DNA of 64,000 bases from Protonemura montana (lineage: Eukaryota > Arthropoda > Insecta > Plecoptera > Nemouridae). Where the stretch lies: contig OX387605.1 in the NCBI GenBank assembly GCA_947568835.1, forward strand, positions 20,526,418-20,590,417, given 5' to 3'. Each line of letters opens with the position of its first letter. Within the stretch, counting starts at the first letter, position 1. The position numbers and the translations under genes were made by a program. Positions 39,766-50,700 of this stretch are shown here, in pieces. The notes under the pieces were generated by a model that was not told the origin of the DNA, made no database searches, and was given only the letters and a program-made list of their open reading frames with translations.

Positions 39766-42700
39766 TAATAAAAAATTCTCTCATTTTTTCCAGTTATTAG
39801 GCACAAGAAAGTTGGGCTTGCAATGAAAGCGCTAAGAATGTTAAAGGCGTGCCCTTATATTAGGCCAAGAACAGAGTTAATTTTTTTTTAGGTAATGAAA
39901 AGGTAAAGGTCGCCCGGCATAAAAGGAAATTGCTTTAATGCCATTTTTATAAAAAAAATAAATAAATAAAAAAAACTGTTAGAAAAATAAATTTATCAAA
40001 CGTTGTTGGTACATCATAAAGATCTCAAACTACCATACTTCAATCTCGTGGAAAAACTAAGCGAGATTTCGGCCGATATTGTGGACATAGTAGGTACTAC
40101 GGCAAACTCTCTCGGATCACATTGAAACCAAAATAAACTCCGTGCAATTTCGAGCCCGTTTTTTTTTAAGCTCGCAAGCGTCGAATTGTAAACCGATGTG
40201 TTACCCGTCGACGGAGTCGTGGATTGAATATTTTATTTAGCAAAGTGAAACGGTCGGTGCTGCGTGGAAATGGGAGTGTGAACTCGTGGAAATTAGCAAG
40301 ATGATTTTAAAAGCAAACATCGAGTAAGCCATGCCAGTTGAACTGTGCGGGGGTTTCGTCTCTCTGAAATAGTGCGACAGTTAGCGTGCAGGTTACACGA
40401 GCGCTTAGCGCACTTTAAAAGTTGATAAATCTCCCACATCAACGCAATCAAGTTCATTACGCGCTCGCAGTGATTAAAAAAATAGTCGTCCAGGTGGACA
40501 AAAGTGATAAAGAGGGACGTAACTTGACAGAGACAGCCGGTGTGCACGTCTACTTTATTCACAAGGGTAAAGCAAAGGCAGCGATTAACTTTTGCAGTCT
40601 TTTTTTAACAAAAAAAAAAAAATAGGTATTTTCAAAAGAATCAATTTCGAATGGGCTCTTGTCGTTATCTGGATATAAATCTACAGGTTTTATGAAAATT
40701 TCGAAGCGAAGATTAACTTCTTCTATTCACTCGCATGAGTTTGGTCTTTGATAGAACTAAAAGTAAAAAAAGTTACCCTATTTTCACCACCGACCACCGC
40801 TTTAATAACGTGAAAGATGAGTAAATTGACGTTCGTAATCATGTAACCCCACAAAGAGTGGCTTTGACATTTTTGTGAGGTAGGTATTATAAATGATTGA
40901 CTTCAATACGATTTTAATATCACGGTGTAATTTCTCCTCTCGTTCACGCACTAGCACGTGTTTAGTCCTCTGAACGATCAACAGGCAGCTATTTGCGGAC
41001 AAAATAACCCCAACACGTAAAAAAAAAACAGAGAGAGAAAAAAAAACATTTTCACATTCATAAAAAAAAATCCTTCTCTTGAAAGCACGGGAATCGTTGC
41101 CGAACATTTCCGCTTTTCGAGCACCGTACGTGTCGAACAAATCACAATATTCTGGGCATAGGTATCGCAACTGCGATCCCACCACCCGCTTTTCCGATTT
41201 CCCACTTTTCCGTTTGCCAAAGCGGCGCACGTATTCTAGCGTGTCCTGGCTACAGATACCGGTGTGACCTCGTCCTCCAGCCTTCAGTGGCGTTGTCGAA
41301 CATCCTGACCAGCCAGGCGCGATGAAAATAACACTTTCACTGAACCAGAGTAAAAACCATATGTCTATACTCTAACCGTCCGCTTTAATCCAGTGAAGAT
41401 ATCATTATGAGGAAAATCAGGGACCAGGGCGCCACGAGAGAAAGAAAACTCCAATATAAAAGAAAATACTAGGAATGATATGTAACGATATGACAGTAAA
41501 TTGGGGAAGAAAGCTGGAAACTCGGAACCCACAATCAGCCAGCGAGTAGCACCACTGTTTTTCTACAAATATTTTCGAAAAATAAGTCGTCGTTTGTAGA
41601 AGAAAATAAGTTAAAAAAAATATAGGTATATATTTATAACAAATTCTTAGTTCTTAAATTGTACCAACATGTTACGACGACCGCGGAAATTAAAGATAAA
41701 CTAAACAAAGCTTACTGAAAGGGACCTTAAAGTTAAGCGTAGGCTAGGAAATACTACTTAAGGTTACCATAAAGCTATAGGTAACTTTAGAGCTAATCCA
41801 TATTTTATCTGTAATAAGAGATATTGTTGCAATTTAAATAATTAAACGTAAAACTGGTCTTAAAACTATTCATAGGGAGAACCAAAAAGACACGTTTTCT
41901 TCGAGCTTCTTGGGGAAACCAAAATTCCCTTTAAAAAATGTGGTCTTCCTTGGAACACCTGCGCTCGTTTGGGGCACACGGAACGACCAGTCGTTTCCCC
42001 GCTGGATATCTAACATCCCTGAGCCACTGAATTGGAGTACGCACATGTAGCTAGCCTCAGAAAGAGAAGGGCTGTCTCCCCCCCCGCCCTCTTCCTTCTC
42101 CCATAACAAGCTATTCAGACAGCGAACATTACTCGGGGATGACTACGACGGTCGTTTCTGACAGCGAACCCACGCTCTTTTGACAGAAATCGTTGCAAAA
42201 TTGGCATTCTCGTCGTTGCGGCACAAGACGAAACTATCTATACACTACACACGCGAATACGAAACTACAGTACTCCTTTCCGTCGGGCGAATAGCACGAT
42301 TAACAAACGGTCCTCGTTCGGCAGGACGTTTTCTAAAGGGTTAACACACTAGAACTTGAGGTTTGGCAACTTTGTAGACATGTAAATGAGACAGGATGTG
42401 ACTTTGAGCTCAACAAACGCTCAATCTCATCATGAAATGAAGTTTAGTTCTAGGTCAGATTAACGGAAAAAGTGTCAAGAAGGAAGACGCATTTCTAGAA
42501 CGAGTGTTGAATCCGAAGTGAAAACACTTAGAAATCACTTTGTATTCAATGTTAATTTGGGACATTTTTTGAAAAAAGAGACATAGTTTTAAAAATTGCA
42601 TTGAAAGCTTTTTTTTACAGTTTTAATTAATTTATTAATATGGATGAGTGCCACTGTAGGTACGGTATAAATGAATGATTAACTGTGTTATTTTAGAAGT

Positions 42701-44235
42701 ATGTCAATTTCTAAAGACTGTTTTATAATGTTATAACAAAAAAGAAAAAACATAATGGCAAGAAGTATGTTATAATGGAAAAAAATACAAATTGCCAAAA
42801 CTATGGGACTTGGGTCTCAAAAAAATAAACCTCAATTGAATAAACCGCTGTGAAGGAATATTTAATATTTAACATGGATGGAAAATATACGATAATCGTC
42901 TGATACTATAAACTAATATAACCAGCTATAAAATGAGTCCAGCTCGCGAAAGTACTTCACCCTGCGGGGAATTGGCGGAATTAAATATGTCCCAGTATTA
43001 AATTTGGAGTTCGAGAGTTTATACGGGTCACGTACTGGCTCCCGACTCCTGAGGATGCAATCCAATTTTCAATTTCAATGCACTTTACTTGGTTTCGATT
43101 CGAACCTAATACTAAGCTATATTTTATAAAATACCGTGAACCCAGCAGATTATGTAGCTGTGAAGATGATAGACTGCGTAGCAGCCTGATAGGCTGATCT
43201 GATAGGCCTATGTTGAAAACATATAGTCAAGCCGGTGAGAGAAGATACCAGCTACTTACTCATAAATGCAATTTCAGTTATGATTTTAGTGGTGATATTT
43301 CAAAAAAATCTGCAGAATAATTCCCAAGATTGTTATAATTGGTAGAAAAACTATTATATTAGCTCGAAAATCAAATATCTTGACACGACAATAGCTTTCG
43401 AGTAAAATGCAACTGGCAGACATCGGCGGAGATGATTTTCAGTATTGAAAAAAATGACAGTTGACCCCTATGTCATCACACAACGACTGGTGCTGCCTCT
43501 ACCGGAAAGTATTTTCTCTCGCCGAACGGTGTTCATACTTGTATTGATACCAAGTTGCTGTAAATCATGGCTTTCCAACTGTTTACTCAAATACCATACG
43601 CACGTATTCTGATTTTCATAATCCAGTTACAAGTATTCAGGTGAATGATTCCAACACGTTCCTCATGCATATTTAGCCCTTGCATGGCCGCATTCGTACG
43701 TATAGGTGCACAATTATAGCAGCTCGATAGAGTGTACCGGAGTTGAAGCAATTTACATGCCCAAGCCGAAATATATAGGGTCCAATCCTGTAGACAACTA
43801 ACTTATTCACTTAGGATCACTTGCTAAATGTGTATAGCTGAGCAAAAGTGAGGTAGTACATGGTATTCCCTGAATTATTCGTATTACTAATATAACTTAA
43901 TTACATAATTGCATTCTAGCTTTATCTGCGAGTCTATAGTTTCGTTGGACAGTTGGTAGTAGCTTACTGTATGTATAGTTATGTGTTTAAGCTGCTAGCC
44001 TGACAAGTGACAAAACTATTTTTAAATTACTTTTAAATTCATTATGGTCTGGTAATTACAATATTTTTCAACTCCTTGTTAAGCTCTTGTAGTTAAGCTT
44101 TTAACTATCAGGAACAGCAGACTTTCCCTGCATGTAAGTAGTTGTTGACAAGGCAATTGATTTAACTCCCACTTAATCTAGGAGTTAAGAAAATTGTAAT
44201 ACTGTGCCACAGTGAAAATTTAAACAAGCTTATAT
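39766..44235. other. Gene-free stretch left of the pentamer array
   Basis: No gene could be supported. From about 42.1 kb onward there is not even a random frame of 60 codons on either strand, which is unusual compared with the rest of the window and fits strongly AT-rich non-coding sequence. A small inverted structure, AGCCTGATAGGCT, lies near 43183 with a second TGATAGGCC after it. Confidence 0.5.
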
Positions 44236-44300
44236 GATAGTGTTAGGATAGTGCTGGATAGTGCCGTATGTTCCGTCGATAGTGCTGGCATCATTCAAAA
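44236..44300 (+). repeat. Left flank repeat of the pentamer locus
   Basis: The segment holds GATAGTGTTAGGATAGTGC, then GATAGTGCCGT and GATAGTGCTG followed by a CATTC word. The same order of words (TAGTGTAGGATAGTGCCGT, GATAGTGCTG, CATTC) recurs at 48420-48481 on the other side of the array. The match is partial, about two thirds of positions by eye. Both are made of repeated GATAGTG words, so shared low complexity accounts for some of the similarity. Confidence 0.45.
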
Positions 44301-44662
44301 ATACCCAGCTAAGTTAATGCTAGAAATACCTCATTAAAAAGGAATTTGTTTATAACCGATAGTGTAGACTATGCATTCTATTAAGGCAATAAAAATGTTT
44401 ATGCTAGAATAATTGTTTGTTAGGTTCTTATGGTAAACTATCTAGTAGGTCTAGAAGTTGCATTATAATTATGTTTCATAAATAATTACATTAATATTGC
44501 TATTTTAATCAACTTTTCATTGACCTTATATAAAAGCCTTAATCCGTTGCCAAGGGGTGAATTGGTTTGCGTCTGTACATCTTTATAGAAATCGTGAAAT
44601 TTCATCTAAAAAGCCGGCGCTTGCGCTGGATCGGTTCGTAATTCGGGATAAAACACAATTGT

Positions 44663-46525
44663 GGTTAGGTTAGGTTAGGTTAGGTTAGGTTAGGTTAGGT
44701 TAGGTTGGGTTAGGTTAGGTTAGGTAAGGTTAGGTTAGGTTTAGTTAGGTTAGGTTAGGTTTGGTTAGGTTAGGTCATGTTAGGTTCGGTTAGGTTAGGT
44801 TAGGTTAGGTAAGGTTAGGTTAGGTTAGGTTAGGTTAGGTTAGGTTAGGTTCGATTAGGTTAGGTTAGGTTAGGTTAGGTTAGGTTAGGTTAGGTTAGGT
44901 TAGGTTAGGTTAGGTTAGGTTAGGTTAGGTTAGGTTAGGTTAGGTTAGGTTAGGTTAGGTTAGGTTAGGTTAGGTTAGGTTAGGTTAGGTTAGGTTAGGT
45001 TAGGTTAGGTTAGGTTAGGTTAGGTTAGGTTAGGTTAGGTTAGGTTAGGTTAGGTTAGGTAAGGTTAGGTTAGGTTAGGTTAGGTTAGGTTAGGTTAGGT
45101 TAGGTTAGGTTAGGTTAGGTTAGGTTAGGTTAGGTTAGGTTAGGTTAGGTTAGGTTAGGTTAGGTAAGGTTAGGTTAGGTTAGCTTATGTTAGGTTAGGT
45201 TAGGTTAGGTTAGGTTAGGTTAGGTTACGTTAGGTTAGGTAAGGTTAGGTTAGGTTAGGTTAGGTTAGGTTCGGTTAGGTTCGGTTAGGTTAGATTAGGT
45301 CAGGTCAGGTCAGGTCAGGTCAGGTGAGGTGAGGTCAGGTCAGGTCAGGTCAGGTCGGGTCAGGTCAGGTCAGGTCAGGTTAGGTCTGGTTAGGTCAGGT
45401 TCGGTCAGGTTCGGTCAGGTTCGGTTAGGATCGGTTAGGTTAAGTTAGGTTTAGTTAGGTTAAGTTAGGTTAAGTTAGGTTAAGTTAGGTTCGGTTAGGT
45501 TAGGTTCGGTTAGGTTCGGTTAGGTTCGGTTAGGTTCGGTTAGGTTCGGTTAGGTTCGGTTAGGTTCGGTTAGGTTCGGTTAGGTTCGGTTAGGTTCGGT
45601 TAGGTTCGGTTAGGTTCGGTTAGGTTCGGTTAGTTTCGGTTAGTTTCGGTTTGGTTCGGTTAGGTTCGGTTAGGTTCGGTGAGGTGAGGTGAGGTGAGGT
45701 GAGGTGAGGTGAGGTGTGGTGAGGTGAGGTGAGGTGAGGTATGGTGAGGTGAGGTGAGGTGAGGTGAGGTGAGGTGAGGTGAGGTGAGGTGAGGTGAGGT
45801 GAGGTGTGGTGAGGTGAGGTGAGGTGAGGTGAGGTGAGGTGAGGTGAGGTGAGGTGAGGTGAGGTGAGGTGAGGTGAGGTGAGGTGAGGTGAGGTGAGGT
45901 GAGGTGAGGTGAGGTGAGGTGAGGTGAGGTGAGGTGAGGTGAGGTGAGGTGAGGTGAGGTGAGGTGAGGTGAGGTGAGGTGAGGTGAGGTGAGGTGAGGT
46001 GAGGTGAGGTGAGGTGAGGTGAGGTGGGGTGAGGTGAGGTGAGGTGAGGTGAGGTTAGGTTAGGTTAGGTTAGGTTAGGTTAGGTTAGGTAAGGTTAGGT
46101 TAGGTTAGGTTAGGTTAGGTTAGGTTAGGTTAGGTTTGGTAAGGTTAGGTGAGGTGAGGTGAGGTGAGGTGAGGTGAGGTGAGGTGAGGTGAGGTGAGGT
46201 TAGGTGAGGTGAGGTGAGGTGAGGTGAGGTGAGGTGAGGTGAGGTGAGGTGGGGTGAGGTGAGGTGAGGTGAGGTTAGGTTAGGTTAGGTTAGGTTAGGT
46301 TAGGTTAGGTTAGGTAAGGTTAGGTTAGGTTAGGTTAGGTTAGGTTAGGTTAGGTTAGGTTAGGTTTGGTAAGGTTAGGTGAGGTGAGGTGAGGTGAGGT
46401 GAGGTGAGGTGAGGTGAGGTGAGGTGAGGTTAGGTGAGGTGAGGTGAGGAGAGGTGAGGTAAGGTGAGGTGAGGTGAGGTGAGGTTATGTTTGGTTATGT
46501 TAGGTTAGATTAGGTAAGTTGGATT
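44663..46525 (+). repeat. Interstitial TTAGG-type telomere pentamer array with variant blocks
   Basis: About 370 pentamers are joined head to tail. The section 44663-45300 is mainly TTAGG, the telomere repeat of most arthropods, with scattered substitutions. TCAGG dominates 45301-45380. Mixed TTAGG/TTAAG and TCGG variants lead to a decamer, TTAGGTTCGG, repeated about 18 times (roughly 45500-45680). TGAGG dominates 45681-46055. Then TTAGG and TGAGG blocks alternate to 46490, and the array decays by 46525. Throughout, GGT keeps the same position modulo 5, so all length changes have been whole pentamers. The G-rich strand runs left to right. More than 16 kb of other DNA follows, so this is not a chromosome end in this assembly. 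Confidence 0.97.
46026..46485 (+). repeat. Duplicated 220-230 bp higher-order unit inside the array
   Basis: Rare variant pentamers act as markers and recur in the same order. GGGGT is at 46026 and 46251, the TGAGG-to-TTAGG switch at 46056 and 46276, AAGGT at 46091 and 46316, TTTGGTAAGG at 46136 and 46366, and a lone TTAGG inside a TGAGG block at 46201 and 46431. Offsets are 225, 220, 225, 230 and 230 bases, so the two units differ only by gain or loss of single pentamers. This records a recent segmental duplication within the array, by unequal exchange or long slippage. Confidence 0.9.
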
Positions 46526-46725
46526 AAGTTAATAAATTTAAAAAAAAAAATTTATTAAAAAAAAATCCCAAGAATTATTAAAAAACTATATTAATTTTTT
46601 TAACTTTTTATTTTGAAAAAAAAAAATTATTCTTTTTCATTTTTTTTTTATTTTTAAAAAGTATTTTAAATAGTTTTTAAAAAATAAAAATTATTTCATG
46701 AAATTTAAAATTTTTTTTTTTTTAT
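46526..46725. repeat. AT-rich spacer 1 between pentamer blocks
   Basis: About 200 bases almost purely of A and T. It contains CCAAGAATTATTAAAAAA at 46568-46585 and, after a gap, AACTTTTTATTTTGAAAAAA. The same landmarks occur in the same order in spacer 2 (47129-47300). It separates the long array from the shorter second array. Its origin is unknown; an inserted AT-rich repeat or a retroelement tail are both possible. Confidence 0.8.
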
Positions 46726-47128
46726 GTAAGGTTAGGTTAGGTAAGGTTAGGTTCGGTTAGGTTCGGTTAGGTTCGGTAAGGTTCGGTTAGGTTCGGTTAG
46801 GTTCGGTAAGGTTCGGTTAGATTCGGTTAGGTTCGGTTAGGTTCGGTTAGGTTCGGTTAGGTTCGGTTAGGTTCGGTTAGGTTCGGTTAGGTTCGGTTAG
46901 GTTCGGTTAGGTTCGGTTAGGTTCGGTTAGGTTCGGTTAGGTTCGGTTAGGTTCGGTTAGGTTCGGTTTGGTTCGGTTAGGTTCGGTTAGGTTCGGTTAG
47001 GTTCGGTTAGGTTCGGTTAGGTTCGGTTAGGTTCGGTTAGGTTAGGTTAGGTTAGGTTAGGTTAGGTTAGGTTAGGTTAGGTTAGGTTAGGTTAGGTTAG
47101 GTTAGGTTAGGTTAGGTTAGGTTAGGTT
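46726..47128 (+). repeat. Second pentamer array, TTCGG/TTAGG decamers
   Basis: About 400 bases begin GTAAGGTTAGG. They continue as some 30 copies of the decamer TTCGGTTAGG with rare changes, such as TAAGG at a few places and one TTTGG, and finish from about 47040 as pure TTAGG. The decamer is the same one that dominates 45500-45680 in the main array. This block is therefore probably a copy of that part and not an independent expansion. Confidence 0.95.
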
Positions 47129-47300
47129 GATAAATTAAAATAATTTATATTTTATTTAAAAAAAAATTCCAAGAATTATTAAAAAAATTTAAATAATTTC
47201 TGAACTTTTTATTTCGAAAAAAATTTTTTTTAATTTTCATATTTTTTTTTTAATTTTCAAAAAATAACCTTATATAAAATTTGATAAAATAGTTTTAATG
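47129..47300. repeat. AT-rich spacer 2, related to spacer 1
   Basis: AT-rich sequence with CCAAGAATTATTAAAAAA at 47169-47186, identical over 18 bases to 46568-46585 in spacer 1. AACTTTTTATTTCGAAAAAA follows, with one change from spacer 1, and then T-rich and A-rich runs. The pentamer block and AT spacer thus form a compound unit present twice in tandem. Confidence 0.85.
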
Positions 47301-47352
47301 TTACATGGCTTCAGAGCACAACTCAACGCGACATTTATACGCTGATTTGATG
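47301..47352 (+). repeat. 52-bp direct repeat, first copy
   Basis: Begins TTACATGGCTTCAGAGCAC and ends CGCTGATTTGATG. It matches 47702-47753 over 52 bases with three differences, 401 bases downstream in the same orientation. It follows immediately after AT spacer 2. The identity is much higher than in other old repeats here, so the duplication is fairly recent or constrained. Confidence 0.9.
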
Positions 47353-47701
47353 CCTAGGAAAATTGGAGCCATGTCTCACAGTTCGATTTTTATTTGATTC
47401 AAAACTTGCCTTTTACTCACCCGCAGCAGCTTCATGCATGTTCATGCATGTTTATGAAAGTTATTGAAGAAATTGAGCCCAAACGCTGTTATTTACGTTC
47501 GTTTTAGGTGAAATAGAAATAATTTTGCAAAAATAGTGACATATGCATTCATTTGTTTGGTTTTTTGACCACTGCAGGGTGAACGAATTCTTAAACTTAT
47601 CTTTGCGGCAGTGCATTCATGAAATTCAAACGTCAAACGGGATTAGAACGTCAAATACTTTTAAGAAACTGGTCAAACATTGCTGGAGATAATTTTAAAT
47701 T

Positions 47702-47753
47702 TTACATGACTTCAGAGCACGACCCAACGCGACATTTATACGCTGATTTGATG
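47702..47753 (+). repeat. 52-bp direct repeat, second copy
   Basis: Begins TTACATGACTTCAGAGCACG and ends CGCTGATTTGATG; three mismatches to 47301-47352. The bases just before both copies are also alike (GTTTTAATG against ATTTTAAAT). The 350 bases between the copies carry no recognised gene or element. Confidence 0.9.
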
Positions 47754-50700
47754 GGATTTTGATAATGAATTTTATTTTAAACTGGCTGGCAAGGAAAGGT
47801 TTTGACAGTTCTCAATCAATGTCAAACAACTTAATTACCAAAAAAACTTACATTTTGTCAATTTGAAGTGCTTATCCGTTCTTCAAACATGTTTTTAGTA
47901 AGATCTAGGGGAAACGTAAATGGTATTTCACAAGTTTCACTCTCTAAGAAAAATTTCAAGAAATCATACACGGAAATCTTTTGACAGCCAACGTCGTTTG
48001 TTTTCGAAATTGTCATCGTGGTCACTTTGGAATTCACAGAGTTTCCAAAATGCAGTGACCCCAAGTGAAATAAGCGGCAAATTTCAAATACAATAAATGG
48101 GGGTACTGTATGGTATTGCATGGTACTTTTGGTTGTGGTCCCATTTAAACCAAAATGCCCACTCCCTCAATATCTTAAGCGGCCGTAGGCAGCGGGTACT
48201 GCTAGTCTATTCAACTATTAGTCACTTTTGTCATTGTTATTAGTGGTATAACCCATCTTTACCTTAACTATTATTATTAAGTACTATCATTAATTATACT
48301 TTTTATTTATTTTCATTTTACTTTGTTCAGTTTAGAATATAGTCTGTACATTCTGCTGAAGATATACCCTACCTACAGTAAGAGAATTTTAAGACTAATA
48401 AATAAATAAAAAATGTATCGATAGTGTTTTAATAGTGTAGGATAGTGCCGTCAGACCCACAGATAGTGCTGCACACATTCCAATTGGTAGTTAAAGTTGT
48501 ATGACAGCAACTCACAGCTAACAAATTCTTACCGTGCTCTGGCCAACTTTTCTGTTTTCTGTCAAAAAAATTCTACGTAAAAATCGTGAGATACTTACTA
48601 AAGCACTTTTTTTTTCTCTTTACGTGTCAGTAATAATTCATAAAAATTTCCAATATTTTCGCCTCATTCCAATGTTACATACATCGTCTAGCGCCCGACA
48701 TATTTTCTTTCTTTTAAGCGATAAAATATTGAATTATTGGCAGGCCTGCGACAGTTCGTAGACACAGAGAATACTGATGCCTGTGAAAGCCTATCTATTC
48801 GCCGGTTTGTCAGACTACGACCAGGTACACCAACCGTTGCTCCACCTTGTTTCGATCAGCCAGATATTCAAATCGCGCGATGTGTGTACGAGATTAGTGA
48901 ATTTGCAACCTGTGCTGCACTCGTTACTAATTGAAGACTAGTCTCGTTTAATTAACATGTTTCTGAAACTCGCTGTGTGTACAACCGTCACATATTTGAA
49001 CTAGCAGCGTGCCATTATGCTGTGCGTGAAATTCTATGTGCCCACACGAAATGTGCTCCCCACTAGATGCCATTAAAATGATTTCGAGTGCATGTTTTTT
49101 TGGGGAGAAAGCAATGGTTTCGACACGTAAAGACTAAAAGCATTGACCGTGGATTACCATACGGGTTGAAAAAATTAAAAAAACAGGGGAATTTTCTGGC
49201 AAAGTAAAATATTTTATCAGCTGGTTGTAAAAAATGTGTATATGGTCATAATTTTTTGTAAAATTAAAGATCCTTTGCAACTTTGTGCCTTCCATTTGAT
49301 TTAATTGCAAAAACAAAACGTGTTTATCCTTGCTTTGAAGTAAATTCTCTAGTACCATTCGTATGTTACTCTGTGCAAAAATGATTTTACTTTGTTGAGA
49401 ATTCAAGGGTAATTCTTGTGATATGGCATACTTGAAATCATTGCCAGACATTGCTTTACAAGTTGTGTACTTAAGTGAAAATATCCTTACAGAGTTCATA
49501 TCATTCAAGTGATTTTGATCACTTTTGACTTAAGCCTAATATTTAATATTCCAGGTCGCAATCTCGCTCGTTCTCTCTCAGATATGATATGAGCAGATGC
49601 TTTCAACATCAATGAGGAGATTAATAACAAAAGTCTCTCTTGAAAATATTTTATGAACATACTTATATCCATACGAATTTCGAGTTACCGCTTACCAGTC
49701 TGTTTTATGAAATTTTACAAGATAAAGTACCCTCATGTGGATGAACGTAGATGCACATTGTTTCACTAAAGTAGGTATCACTAGAGAAACCTCGGCAGTG
49801 CATAACTGCTTGTTTCAATATTCTAATATCAGAGCTGTCGATACTGGGTTCAGAACTGTAATTCATAGTTTGTCGGGTAATATCCGATTCCTAAATCAAG
49901 TCCGTCGTATTTATGTGCCATATAATCCAGACGGCTGGAACCTCCAGTGGCGAGCCACGTGGTGTAGGCGACCAGGCCTAGACCCCAGCGAAAGGGTGTG
50001 TTGGAGTACTAGAACAACGGGGTTATGATTAGGTGAGTTCAAGGAGGGAAAGATTTTGTGAAAAACAGACGGATTAGTTTCGAAGTGGAGCAGTCTTCAA
50101 CAATCTTATGGAACATTGTTAGAAATGTACGAACTGAAAATAATAACTTTTGAAAGACTGTTTTACATCTCAAGTATGTGCATAAACTTTTTTCTCGGAT
50201 GCATTAGGTATGAGACACGGTTGTTTGTCTAGAATATGCACGTTGGCTTTTAACGCGAATTTTCCCTGATTTTACAGTTTTATGCGTCCTCGTTCAACTG
50301 TAACTTTTAAAATTTGGCGTGAATTCACCTCCACAAGTAGAAATGTAAACCAAAAATGTTCAGAGCATATGATTTTAAGAAATTACGATGTATTAAATGT
50401 TGCGGAAATCTGTTTCTCTTAACTTTGCTTTCCCGAGTCCAGAGCGCCTTTCCATAAAGATAATTAAAATCACGTTTCAAAAACTATAAAACCAAAGTGT
50501 TTTTTTTCTTATTTTTCTTTTACGAAAATGGCCTCTAGAAAATCCCGGGTATCTCAATGTATACATGTTCCCCACTACTGCTGCATGTACGTCGCCATGC
50601 CAAGCTTCACGCACGGCAAATAGTTCTGCGGTTTTACGACGAATCGACGAAGTGGGCATCCTTATCCATTCTTTCATGCGGGTCTCCAAATTTTATCATT

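Noticed and set aside
40802..41230. Minus-strand frame of about 142 codons
   Set aside because: Two frames on the same strand are open together and the text is low in domain-like character. Probably chance.
44663..46525. CRISPR-like array
   Set aside because: The repeats are contiguous pentamers without unique spacers.
44663..47128. Interpretation as an actual chromosome end
   Set aside because: The G-rich strand points right, but more than 16 kb of ordinary sequence with a gene and a LINE follows, so in this assembly it is interstitial.
49134..49499. Minus-strand frame of 121 codons
   Set aside because: No recognisable domain or homologue character. AT-rich DNA gives such frames by chance, and neighbouring sequence shows no gene signals.
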